Of a stretch of DNA of 64,000 nt, positions 54,023 to 63,415 are shown piece by piece. Origin of the DNA: Syngnathus acus (lineage: Eukaryota; Chordata; Actinopteri; Syngnathiformes; Syngnathidae). The notes under the pieces were generated by a model, which did no database searches, was not told the DNA's origin, and worked only from the letters and a program-made list of their open reading frames with translations. Each line of letters begins with the position of its first letter. The stretch's first letter is position 1. Where the stretch lies: assembly GCF_901709675.1 (NCBI RefSeq), contig NC_051092.1:10188491-10252490 (forward strand), read 5' to 3'. Made by a program: the position numbers and the translations under genes.

Positions 54023-55878
54023 AAGATTCAAGATTCAAGAGTTTTTTATTCGCCATGTTTGAGCGTGCCAAACAAGGAATTTGACTTCGGTAAAACACAC
54101 CCTCTGTTCAACATATAGGTGACTAACAACACTCAGGACATGTGAATAATGGCAAAACAGTGTAGACAAATTCAAAAGGTGTGAAGAGCAGGATGTTATT
54201 GCACAGTAATGCCTCTGAGACTCTATGAGTGGTGTGAGTTCATCAGAGCAACAGCCCGGGGGAAGAAGCTGTCTCGGTGTCTGCTGGTTTTGGCGTACCG
54301 AGCTCTATAACGCCGTCCGGAGGGGAGTAGTTCAAACAGACTGCAACCTGGGTGAGAAGGGTCTGTAGAGATGTTCCTTGCACGTTTCCTGGTCCTGGAC
54401 AGGTACAAGTCTTGGATAGATGGGAGGTTGATTCCAATGATCTTTTCTGCAATCCTGATTGTCCGTTGCAGTCTGTGCTTGTCTTGTTTGGAGGCTGATC
54501 CAAACCAGACAGTGATGGAGGTGCAGAGGACAGACTGGATGATGGCAGTGTAGAAAGTCTTCAGAAGCTCTCGCGGCAGGTTGAACTTCTTGAGCTGTCT
54601 CAGGAAGTACAGCCTCTGCTGGGCCTTCTTCCGGACAGAGTCTATGTGGCCGGTCCATTTCAGGTCCCGAGAGATTGTGGTTCCCAGGAACTTGAAGGTG
54701 TCTGTGGAGAGAATAGTATTACTGCGGATAGTGAGGGGTAAAAGTGGTGAAGAGTCTCGCCTGAAATCCACTGTCATCTCCACGGTCTTGAGCGGGTTCA
54801 GCTCCAGATGGTTTTGGTTGCACCAGTGGACCAGCCGCTCCACCTCCTGTCTGTACGCAGTCTCATCACCGTCCTGGATCAGTCCGATGAGAGTGGTGTC
54901 GTCTGCATACTTCAGGAGCTTCACAGGAGAGTCATCTGAGGAGAAATCATTGGTGTAGAGAGAGAAGAGCAGTGGGGAGAGGACGCACCCCTGAGGGGCT
55001 CCAGTATTGGTGGTCCGGGTGTCAGATGTGATGCCCCCCAGCCTCACACGCTGTCTCCTGTTGGTCAGGAAGCTGGTGATCCACTGACAGGTGGGGGCAG
55101 GCACCGCAAGCTGGATGAGCTTCTGTTGGAGGATGTCAGGAGCGATGGTGTTGAACGCCGAGCTGAAGTCCACGAACAGGATCCTGGCGTACGTTCCTGG
55201 GGTGTCCAGGTGGTGCAGGATGTAGTGCAGTCCCATGTTGACCGCATCATCCACTGACCTGTTTGCCCGGTAGGCAAACTGGAGGGGGTCAAGCAGGGGG
55301 CCCGTGACCTCCTTCAGGTGGTTCAGCACTAACCTCTCGAAAGGTTTCATGACCACAGATGTCAGTGCGACGGGTCTATAGTCATTCAAACCTGTGATGG
55401 CGGGCTTCTTGGCCACTGGAACGATGGTGGAGCTCTTGAAGCACGAGGGCACCTCACACAGCTCCAGAGAACGGTTGAAGATCCGTGCAAAGGTGGGCGC
55501 CAGCTGTTCAGCGCAGACTTTCAAGCAGGAAGGTGACACGCCGTCTGGGCCCGGTGCTTTCCTGGTCTTTTGTCTCCGGAACATCTGGCGCACTTCCTCC
55601 TCGCGGACCTGGAGTGCGGGTGCGGCCTCTGCAAGAGAGAGAGTGGGTGACAACGATGATAGAGGTGTGGACAGAGCAGTTGTGGGGAGAGGCGAGTATG
55701 TAGATTGTGCTGCAGGAAGTCCCGTTGTGTGGGAGGACCGATCAAACCTGCAGTAGAACTTATTCAGCTGGTTAGCAAGCCTTGGGCTCTCCACAGGACG
55801 GGGGGTTCGTTTCTTGTAGCCCGTGATGCTCTGCAGACCTTTCCACACTGTTGAGGGATCAGGATTGGCAGAGATTAA
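54023..55878 (-). mobile_element. 5'-truncated L2-type LINE with open reverse-transcriptase frame
   Basis: The minus strand holds a frame of more than 541 codons without a stop (55848 to 54223, open further to about 55878), a short 3' UTR, and a tail of gaatcttgaatctt repeats at 54023-54041. The element lacks the endonuclease part. A 9-bp atttattta occurs at both edges as a possible target duplication. Lack of stops suggests recent insertion. Confidence 0.85.
54223..55848 (-). CDS. LINE reverse transcriptase (L2-type), N-terminally truncated
   Basis: Retrotransposon enzyme that would copy its RNA into DNA at a nicked target. Seen in order: KTRKAPGPDGVSPSCLK and VPVAKKPAITGLNDYRPVAL (finger region), FVDFSSAFNTI with the first catalytic Asp, GAPQGCVLSPLLFSLYTND, LKYADDTTLIG with the YADD box, and FLGTTISRDLKWTGHIDS. 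The C-terminus ends RAVALMNSHHS and stop. The frame starts at the insertion edge, so there is no native start codon; the upstream endonuclease domain is missing. Same strand as cracr2a, about 0.8 kb beyond its stop, so read-through transcripts could include it. It is not a host gene. Confidence 0.88.
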   Translation of the reverse strand: MWKGLQSITGYKKRTPRPVESPRLANQLNKFYCRFDRSSHTTGLPAAQSTYSPLPTTALSTPLSSLSPTLSLAEAAPALQVREEEVRQMFRRQKTRKAPGPDGVSPSCLKVCAEQLAPTFARIFNRSLELCEVPSCFKSSTIVPVAKKPAITGLNDYRPVALTSVVMKPFERLVLNHLKEVTGPLLDPLQFAYRANRSVDDAVNMGLHYILHHLDTPGTYARILFVDFSSAFNTIAPDILQQKLIQLAVPAPTCQWITSFLTNRRQRVRLGGITSDTRTTNTGAPQGCVLSPLLFSLYTNDFSSDDSPVKLLKYADDTTLIGLIQDGDETAYRQEVERLVHWCNQNHLELNPLKTVEMTVDFRRDSSPLLPLTIRSNTILSTDTFKFLGTTISRDLKWTGHIDSVRKKAQQRLYFLRQLKKFNLPRELLKTFYTAIIQSVLCTSITVWFGSASKQDKHRLQRTIRIAEKIIGINLPSIQDLYLSRTRKRARNISTDPSHPGCSLFELLPSGRRYRARYAKTSRHRDSFFPRAVALMNSHHS

Positions 55879-56681
55879 TTTATTTAATCATTTAAATTAA
55901 ACTCAAATATTTTTCCTTGGTTTCATGTCATGTTAAAAATTGAATAAACTGCAATGTGTAAAATCATCCACTGGTTGGTGCTGTGAAAAAGGTCCAAACT
56001 GCCATCCTTTACACCCAATTCTTTATTTTTGTTACAATAATTAAACATCTCAGTGTACACATAAGAGTGAAGTGCTAGAGAGTTGTGGGAGTGAACCACA
56101 AATAGTGACTCAATTACAATACAATAGTATTTGAATTCCAAAATCACATACAAACATACTTAGTATTACATTAAATAATGAGGGGCATAATATGTATAAA
56201 ATACTTGGCAAGTAGATGCATGTATTTTTACAATCAAACAAATTTGACTGTCTCCAAAAAGTCAATAATTGCAACTAACCAACAAATTGCTTTCCATAAT
56301 ATTACAAACATTAAATTACAAAGGAACAAATAAGCAGCAAATCACACGACAACATTCAGATAAACCCAGTAAACAATTGAATTATGCAGTGTTCAGAATA
56401 GCCCCAGGACACCGATACCTTAAAAACCGGCCTCAAGAAAACTCACCAGTATTTCACATTTTACAGATATGTTACACTTGAGTCCAAAATAAGAAATTGT
56501 GTGGAAAAATATCCCCGTGGATTAATCTATATATAATAAAAATCCTGCCAGGATGTGATAGACGCAAAGTCAACTTTTAAAACGTTCAATTATTTGTCTT
56601 TCTTTGATATGATAAGAATTTGATGTGCACCGATGAGAGTTTTGTTGACATTTAGAATAATAAAGGCAAAGAGTGTATTTG
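55879..56681 (-). other. presumed cracr2a 3' UTR
   Basis: AT-rich sequence between the cracr2a stop and the LINE. No other feature seen besides the AATAAA at 56022-56027. Confidence 0.4.
56022..56027 (-). terminator. candidate polyadenylation signal of cracr2a
   Basis: AATAAA on the minus strand about 655 bases after the cracr2a stop and upstream of the L2-type LINE insertion. Position-based guess. Confidence 0.3.
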
Positions 56682-56769
56682 TTAGCAGCAGGATTTTTTC
56701 TTCTCCAGTGAGCTTCTGACCAACTGGACAGTCTTCTCTTTGTCTCGATCCTCTTGCTCTTTCAGGGTT
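56682..56769 (-). CDS. cracr2a: cracr2a last exon, prenylation tail and stop
   Basis: Eighty-eight bases ending in TAA at 56684-56682, acceptor gtctctcag. The tail EKKKSCC has a lysine run before two terminal cysteines, the double-prenylation pattern of Rab proteins. Confidence 0.92.
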
Positions 56770-59700
56770 CTGAGAGACACAATGGGATGAAAACCAAGAG
56801 GTCATAAACTCTTCAGTACATCCAAATGTACTACATAATTTGTACAGTCTGTATCCTATTTGTTGAAAGCATGATTTGTTACAAACTCTGATTTTTTTAA
56901 TCAAATATGTTGAGTGGTTGCGAATAATACATTGTCAATCTCATTTTGCCAAAATATTCTCTCAAACAATTAGATGTTGCTAAAATCAGAACTTTACAAA
57001 TTTATCATCCCTTCAAAAAGGAATTTCGCGAGGCACAAAAAAACATCTAATTATCTCTGCCGAAAAATTCCCACCTCGTTTCAGCACACTTACCAAATGA
57101 ATTTTGGTGCGAGTGTGTTTTATTTTATTATTTTTTTGAAATAAAGAGAAATGTCCTACCTAGCCAAATGAAGCATAGCCTCCATCACATTATACCCTGA
57201 GCATGCACTGCACTCAAAGAAAGTCATCTGACAGTCCTTAAAAGAACACACACACAAATCATGAGTTTAATACAATTTATCTATAGCTGCTAACAGAAGT
57301 GCCTCAATAGTATCGTTTTCTATTTCACCAATAGACATACCTCAGCTAGCCTCATGCCCATTGCTTTATGCACTTGTCTCGTAATTTCTAAGTCAGTTTT
57401 GTTTCCCAGCAGCATTAAAGGTATATCTTCGCCTGAGCCCTCCTATTAACAAGAGACAGGAAATATAGACAGTCACGGAAATTGACATATTATTGCTATC
57501 ATAAAACGGGGGAATAAAGTCAAACATTAAGTTTTACCTTCACGCTTGTCAGCCACTGTCTAACAGCTGTGAAACTCTGCTCAACTGTTATGTCATACAT
57601 CACAACCACACCATCAGCTTTGCGGAAAAATTGCTTGGTGATGCTTCGATACCTGAGAAGGAATGAGACGTTAAAATGAAAAAGCAGAGGCTGTTATGAA
57701 AGAAAAGGAAAAAAAGAACTTTCAAAGCAGCGCCAAACTCAAAAAATGACAAATCTTTGGTTTTTGATTAAAAGTAGATGTTTCTTTTGATTAAAAGCAC
57801 AGCACTTTCAAAACACATGTCACCATAAATCATCAAAAATAAAATGTATTCATGTGTCAAGTGGCTGATTTACCGTTCCTGCCCTGCGGTATCCCAGACC
57901 TGCAGCGCCACCTGGCTGTTGTCCACCATTATTGTCTTCACGCTGTAATCTATACCTGCAAATACAAATTGATAGAGACATTTTAAACAAAAGATAAATA
58001 TCTAACCAACATATTTGATTTCTGCATTTTACATTATCTCCTACCCAGCTTCACAATTCTAATTTATGGACTGATATAGCTCAGGGATTCATACCAACTG
58101 TAGCACAAGTGTCGGGGTTGAAACAGTCATCACAAAAGCGTCGAAGGAGGGAGGTCTTTCCGACACTAGAGTTTCCCACCAGAACGATTTTAAAGAGCCG
58201 ATCGGGCAGTGACAGACTGCTTTCCTCCTACACATACAGAAGCAATGCTGATCAAATGAAGGAGTGACATAGTTGACTCCCCACTAAAAAAAAGGGAGGA
58301 AATAGTACAAAAATGCTGATAAACTCACATTTATGCTGGTCTCCTTGCCAACAGGTTGGCCCCTTGGAGACAATGGAGTTTGACTTCTTTCTCCAGCTCC
58401 CTTAGACAGTTGCAACTGAACAGGGTAGATATCACTCATCACCAAGTCTATATTCTCGTCATGGTCTGACACTTCCTCGCCTTCAATAAATGGCTGCAGA
58501 ACGATTTGGGTCTGAGTGCCATTTTGGAGCAAATGTGGGAGATGGTCCTCCTCGATAGAGATGATCCTCTGCAGGTAACCTCTGGTTATTTTAGGACTAC
58601 TTGAATTGCTTGACACATTGACCGGATTCTGCCTTACATCTTCCTCCTCACTGTATGTAACATTTTAAAAACAAGCAGAGATTAAAGTATACTTTATATT
58701 TTGTTCTTGACAAAAATTGACCAAAAGTAAACAGGAACTTCCCAAGTCAAACACCAGAAAAGTGGTCCAATTTGAAGTTCAATCTATTTTATCAGGAACA
58801 TAAACAATACAAATACACAACATTGGCTTCTCAGTCCATCCATCCATCCATCCATCCATCCATCCATCCATCCATCCATCCATCCATCCATCCATCCATC
58901 CATCCATCCATCCATCCATCCATCCATCCATCCATCCATCCATCCATTTTCTGTACCGCTTAGTCCCCACGGGGGTCGCGGGTGTGCTGGAGCCTATCCC
59001 AGCGTCATCGGGCAGTAGGCGGGGGACACCCTGAACCGGTTGCCAGCCAATCGCAGGGCACACAGAGACAAACAACCATTCGCACTCGCACTCACACCTA
59101 GGGACAATTTGGAGTGCTCAATCAGCCTACCAAGCATGTTTTTGGGATGTGTGAGGAAACCGGAGAGCCCGGAGAAAACCCACGCGGGCCCGGGGAGAAC
59201 ATGCAAACTCCACACAGGGAGGGCCAGAGGTGAAATCGAACCCGCACCCTCCTAACTGCGAGGCGGACGTGCTACCCAGTGTTCCACCGAGCCGCCTCTT
59301 CTCAGTACAATATTATAAAAAAGATTTTACTAAGCAGCTGCCATGTTAAACATACAGTCACTCAAACGTTACATAATAATGAACCACAAAGGTAAAGATG
59401 AGTTACCTGCCAACGGCCACTTATTAATTCCTGCAGTATTTATAATAGACCACTTTGTAATTGTCTGGCATCCCAAAAGCCTGAGTAAGTTTCCTATATT
59501 TAAAAGAAATATATTTAATCTCCTTTCTATTCCATTTATCATGGTTATGGATACAAAACAGTGTTTGTACAATTAGTAAGCAGGAATATTCATTTAATTT
59601 GGTTTCTTTTTAAATTACAGCAACGCCAAGTCAATCAAGGGTTATTGAAAATATTTGTGTTTAACTTTGGAGGTTCCTCTGCACATACTCGATGCTTTTA

Positions 59701-62700
59701 CCTTTCAGGCAAGTAGGTGTGTCTCCCAGCATGGCATAAAGACCTTGGTTGTAATCCTGTATTTTCACAGTTTTGGGGTTTCTGTAAAGCCAAACACATG
59801 AGTGATCAGATTCATCATTTGTCTCTTTATCTTTTGAAATTTTAGAGTCATACAACAAAGTAACATGAGAGTCTTGTTTCATGCATGTCACTAACCTGAA
59901 TGAAAATGTCTTTTTCATCTCGTAGATGTTTGTTCATTTCCCTGAAAAAAGAAAATACTGAAGATAGTTAAATATTTTCAATGATACTGCGGATCAGTAT
60001 TCAGTGATTATAAAAATAAAAAATAAAGAACAAAGCCGACACATACAGGGCCAGCTCTTGAAAACAGCCAGAATGTCTCAGAGATGAAAGCGACACAAGA
60101 GTGGAATAAAAGTTTCAGAAGTGGGCTACAGCTTGATTCACCGACTCAGCGCCAGTGAATTTGACAGCGCAAAATAAAACTGTCAACAAAAATAAATCAA
60201 AACATTGTGACATATCTTCTTGTATCCAGTTGACTTTTCAGACAAATAAGTTAGTTTACCCAAACTAAGTTCCCAAAACATATTCAAAGTGTTTTGTCTT
60301 TATAGGCGCTGTTAACACCCATGCAAATATCCACACCTCATCAGGTCCAGTTGTTTGAGGAGGCTTGCTCGCTCACGCTGGAGTCCCTCCGTCAGTCTGT
60401 ATATTTCCCTATTACAAATGCAGTATTGTGATAATTAATAACACTTTTATAGTTTTTTATTAATTATAGAGGCTCATTACAGTGAGTGCAACAAGCAAAG
60501 TGCTAAACATAAAGGGCAAAATGCTGAAATTAAAGAGCTGGGGGTCATTACTCACAACTCCCTCTCCTCGTTGAGTCTTGTGGACTGCTCGTGGAGCAGA
60601 CTCAGCTGCTCCTGTGCCAAGAGCAACTCTTGACTAGTGTGATCCAGTTCCTTGGCGAGTTCATCATTTGTCTTCTTCAGCTTGACGTTCTCCACCTTGG
60701 TCACGTGTTGCTCACTGTGAAGCTCCTGACACTGATCTTCTAACTGTAAAAGGACCAGTGGTGGCAAAGCAATCACATTATAGTCAGGCCAAGATTTGAT
60801 GTCCATCCATCCATCCGTTCACCCATCCATCCATCCGCTCACCCATCCATCCACCCGTTCACCCATCCATCCATCCACCCGTTCACGCATCCATCCATCC
60901 ACCCGTTCACCCATCCACCCGTTCACCCATCCATCCATCCACCCGTTCACCCATCCACCCGTTCACCCATCCAATTAAAGCCGTGAGTGTTTGAACATGT
61001 GAAACTATGTGCAAAATGCACTGTGCACTCTTCGACTCTTTACTCACCCTCCTTTGCTTCTGAAAGAGCTGCTCTAAGTCTTTCTCCTTGGTGATCAGCT
61101 CTCTTTCAAGGTCTTGACTGCGAGACACAAACCTCTTGTAGTCCTTCAGAGACGAGAAAGGAAGTTACAAGCACAGAGCTCAACGACAAATCAAATGAAT
61201 GAGATGCATTTTTTGGTGATTGTATTTGAAAAGAATAACTTTTTTTTTACTTGCAGAACAACCCTTTCTCTTTCATTCTTTATTTGCTGCTCCATTTCCT
61301 CGTAGAGGCGATGGATCTCATCGTCATGTGTAGCTGCTTTTCTATAAGACATAGACATTGTGTTTGCATCACAATAAAGTTGGTTGAAATGATTTTCACA
61401 TTAAAGCTGTCTTAAGCAGAATTTATTCATGTTGTTGCTTTGATAGTATCTAAGAATATACTATGATTTTTAAAGGATGTAGCTGTACAGCTGAGGAAAA
61501 TTTCCTGCCAACGGCATTTTTTTAATTGAAGCAGCTTGTTAGTCAAACGCTGTTACTCATGTCATAAAAGCCTGACTAAACTCAAAATAATCCACAGGTA
61601 TAGGATATTCCCTGACCGTTTCAGGGCGCTCTCCATCTCGCTTTTTTCCTGGTTAGCCTCAATTATCTGGGATGTTACCCTCGCCAGGAAGTCTTCAAAA
61701 TTGGATAAAAGGTGTGGTTCGTCTCGCCGTAGCTGAGCCCACAAGCTGCGTACTTCTGCAGGACTAATGACACAGAAGGTTACATGTAAACGTGCATATT
61801 AGATGAGGTGCACCAATCCTGGTATAAAAATGTATGTTACTTATGTTCAACATGGAAAAAACTAAGTGTTGATCAAATGCAAAAACTTATACTGAAGCAA
61901 TCATACAAATTATAGTGGCCTAATCAATTCAGAAGTAATTTTCAAAGGTTACAACAAATATTGATCATTTAAGAATCTTTTTTTTTGAGGGCATCATTCA
62001 GAAATAATAATCCTGACTCTCAATCATATCTAATTGTGACACGAAACTAGTAAAAAGACTAAGACAGGGCATAAATAAGTGAAACAACAAAATATCCCGC
62101 TGAAGAATAAAGTTCAGAGACACATTTCTGCATAACTGTCTTTCATGTATTGCAGTAAATGTCAAATGTCTGGTTAGGATCAATAAAGGTTAGTGATGCC
62201 CAAAAGGATGTGATTTGAAAGGTCATGTCTCATCACTAATTTTAGATCTGATGGGCAAGATGTGCACCACCTGCTTTTTGAATTTGTTTTTTGAGTTGCC
62301 TGTGAAAACTTAGTTGAAAATAAAATAGTTCCAATTTCAAGTGCAGTGTATATACATATATAATTTACCAGGCCAAAACAGACAACTAAAATAATTACAA
62401 CTGACAGAAACAACACTCAAATTTGGATCGTGAAAAGAGATACTCTCTCTGAATAGATTTCAAGTAAGATTGTATCAAAGTAGTTGTAATTTTCAAAACG
62501 TAATCAACAAAAAATTGTGCTTCATTGCATAATTCCCTTCCTAAATTTTATGAAGGACAAGGGGGAGGTCATACGCATGCCACAGCATTTCATAAAGAAT
62601 GGAAACATTGAAATGGTTATGCACAGCTCACTGCGGTTTCAACTTTGGGGCCTCTCTTTAGGACATCCAAAGTGCAAAATCAAAAAATGCACTGAGATTG

Positions 62701-63415
62701 TGTATAATAAATCATACAAAAACTGCAAGTAAACTTGGGTTCACAGAACAAATGGGGTTTTAATTAGTGCAGCAGACTACATCTTTTTCGAATGAAATGC
62801 CTCGTGTGCTTATAGTACCACATTCAAAAATGAAACAAAAGTAGATTAATTGTGTTTTTTCACGAAAGAGACATTGTTATAGTTGATTTGAGTGGAATAG
62901 CAATCTGTGGGACCATTTTCAAATGAATAGAGTAGAAAAGCTTTTGGGAAACACATAGAACAAATCATTTTGAGTGTTAAACTATTTGAAGTTGTCCACA
63001 TGAGTGGGTAAACACACACAATACTCACTCTTCCAAGACGTTATTGGCTCCGAGGCTCTCCATCAGCATGGAAAAATGTTTCTCCTCTTCATCCTCTGAG
63101 GTCACCGTGCTCTCTTCCCACCGGCTGCGGTAAAGGACCTCAGGAGACTTTACGCAGTGGGGTTTATCCCCCATGTCGTCCTTTAAAGAAATATTCCTGC
63201 CAGACAAAAAATCACCTAGAAAACGGATGAGATCCAAAACATAAAACACATGTTCATACTGTATCGGTGTTGTCGCCAATAGGAACATTCAAGTCAAACC
63301 TACTAAAGCCAGTGGAGAACTCATCGAGGGTTAGAAATCCATTGCTGTCAGAATCAAGGGTGTCAAACACTTTCTCCAGCTCGTCCGCACTGAGAGGGAG
63401 CTCGCCAAGCAGTCT
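56682..63415 (-). CDS. cracr2a: cracr2a: EF-hand, coiled-coil and Rab GTPase protein, partial (N-terminus outside window)
   Basis: Exons on the minus strand: 63415-63304, 63215-63029, 61763-61617, 61341-61251, 61143-61048, 60743-60556, 60408-60337, 59941-59896, 59781-59702, 58650-58329, 58227-58095, 57955-57874, 57652-57538, 57442-57341, 57236-57160, 56769-56682. They total 1938 nt, 645 residues plus TAA, with all phases consistent. Known role: CRACR2A is a calcium sensor that modulates ORAI1/STIM1 channels; the long form is a large Rab GTPase in vesicle traffic. Counting from the first residue in the window: EF-hand loop 21-32; coiled coil about 150-310; RRIISIEED-type linker about 365-380; G1 465-473; switch I Thr490; WDTAGQE 512-518; NKTD 571-574; ECSA 599-602; C-terminus KKKSCC. 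Human CRACR2A long form is about 731 residues, so roughly the first 60-75 lie past 64000. RASEF (Rab45) has the same architecture, but the linker [10 protein letters not shown] and the position next to prmt8 point to cracr2a. Confidence 0.93.
57160..57236 (-). CDS. cracr2a: cracr2a exon, Rab G5
   Basis: Seventy-seven bases, residues 592-616 plus two bases, acceptor cttttaag, donor gtagga. Encodes [18 protein letters not shown], with the ECSA motif of small GTPases. Confidence 0.92.
57341..57442 (-). CDS. cracr2a: cracr2a exon, Rab G4
   Basis: Thirty-four codons, residues 558-591, acceptor gttaatag, donor gtatgt. Encodes [18 protein letters not shown], with NKTD as the guanine-specificity motif. 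Confidence 0.93.
57538..57652 (-). CDS. cracr2a: cracr2a exon, Rab core
   Basis: 115 bases, residues 519-557, acceptor ttctcag, donor gtaaaa. Encodes [17 protein letters not shown] and [18 protein letters not shown]. Confidence 0.93.
57874..57955 (-). CDS. cracr2a: cracr2a exon, Rab G3
   Basis: Eighty-two bases, residues 492-518 plus two bases, acceptor tttgcag, donor gtaaat. Encodes [19 protein letters not shown] and WDTAGQE with the normal Gln of the catalytic loop. Confidence 0.94.
58095..58227 (-). CDS. cracr2a: cracr2a exon, Rab G1 and switch I
   Basis: 133 bases, residues 448-491 plus one base, acceptor gtgtag, donor gtatga. Encodes [20 protein letters not shown] (P-loop) and CATV, whose Thr coordinates magnesium. 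Confidence 0.94.
58329..58650 (-). CDS. cracr2a: cracr2a exon, linker before the Rab domain
   Basis: 322 bases, residues 340-447, acceptor acatacag, donor gtgagt. Carries [25 protein letters not shown] and [10 protein letters not shown], signature segments of long CRACR2A just before the GTPase domain. Confidence 0.92.
58839..59297 (-). repeat. full-length V-SINE with (CCAT)n tail
   Basis: On the minus strand: tRNA-like head at 59297-59230 (A-box-like region gtagcacgtccgcctcgcag, B box ggttcgatttc), central block tttgcatgttctccccggg and caaaaacatgcttggtaggc, 3' part gtgccctgcgattggctgg and tgggataggctccagcacac, then agaaaatgg and about 27 ATGG units to 58839. Architecture is that of the V-SINE superfamily (HE1, DANA, Mermaid). 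It lies inside a cracr2a intron. Confidence 0.85.
59702..59781 (-). CDS. cracr2a: cracr2a exon, weakly conserved linker
   Basis: Eighty bases, residues 314-339 plus two bases, acceptor ggctttacag, donor gtaaaa. The sequence [19 protein letters not shown] is poorly conserved, so the exon rests on splice sites and phase fit with both neighbours. Confidence 0.7.
59896..59941 (-). CDS. cracr2a: cracr2a short exon (NKHLRDEKD)
   Basis: Forty-six bases, residues 298-313, acceptor ttttttcag, donor gttagt. Encodes [16 protein letters not shown], the conserved end of the coiled coil. Confidence 0.85.
60337..60408 (-). CDS. cracr2a: cracr2a exon, coiled coil end
   Basis: Seventy-two bases, residues 274-297 plus two bases, acceptor gtaatag, donor gtgtgg. 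Encodes [20 protein letters not shown], clearly CRACR2A-like. The donor is slightly off consensus. Confidence 0.86.
60556..60743 (-). CDS. cracr2a: cracr2a exon, main coiled coil
   Basis: 188 bases, residues 212-273 plus two bases, acceptor cttttacag, donor gtgagt. Encodes [28 protein letters not shown] and [12 protein letters not shown]. The upstream intron is 304 bp and largely minisatellite. Confidence 0.9.
60803..60972. repeat. minisatellite of ccatccacccgttcac units
   Basis: Imperfect units built from ccatccatcc and cccgttcac blocks fill about 170 of the 304 bases of one cracr2a intron. Frames across it encode only His-Pro-Ser-Ile repeats. Confidence 0.93.
61048..61143 (-). CDS. cracr2a: cracr2a exon, coiled coil
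   Basis: Thirty-two codons, residues 180-211, acceptor ctctgaag, donor gtgagt. Encodes [20 protein letters not shown], heptads continuing. Confidence 0.87.
61251..61341 (-). CDS. cracr2a: cracr2a exon, start of coiled coil
   Basis: 91 bases, residues 149-179, acceptor gtcttatag, donor gtaaaa. Encodes [20 protein letters not shown] with a heptad pattern. Confidence 0.87.
61617..61763 (-). CDS. cracr2a: cracr2a exon, LLSNFEDFL region
   Basis: 147 bases, residues 100-148 plus two bases. The acceptor gtcattag at 61764-61765 keeps the frame; the nearer tgcag would break it. Encodes [18 protein letters not shown] and [10 protein letters not shown], highly conserved in CRACR2A. Confidence 0.88.
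63029..63215 (-). CDS. cracr2a: cracr2a exon, acidic linker
   Basis: 187 bases, residues 38-99 plus two bases, acceptor ttttctag, donor gtgagt. Contains [18 protein letters not shown] and NNVLE, matching the conserved segment after the EF-hands. Confidence 0.88.
63304..63415 (-). CDS. cracr2a: cracr2a exon with EF-hand (first exon in window)
   Basis: 112 bases, window residues 1-37 plus one base, acceptor gtaaaacag, donor gtaggt. Loop [12 protein letters not shown] has D1, D3, N5, G6, L8 and E12, all the usual calcium-coordinating positions. The preceding exon, expected to carry the start and the first EF-hand, is not found before 64000. The donor is chosen because it joins in frame to the next exon and gives GFS followed by Asp. 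Confidence 0.88.

Noticed and set aside
59230-59297. A and B box arrangement suggesting a tRNA gene
   Set aside because: It is the tRNA-derived head of a V-SINE followed by its body and tail; no intact cloverleaf is formed.
61617-61755. Acceptor tgcag at 61756 for the LLSNFEDFL exon of cracr2a
   Set aside because: It gives the wrong phase with the upstream exon; the acceptor at 61764 keeps the frame and restores the expected length.
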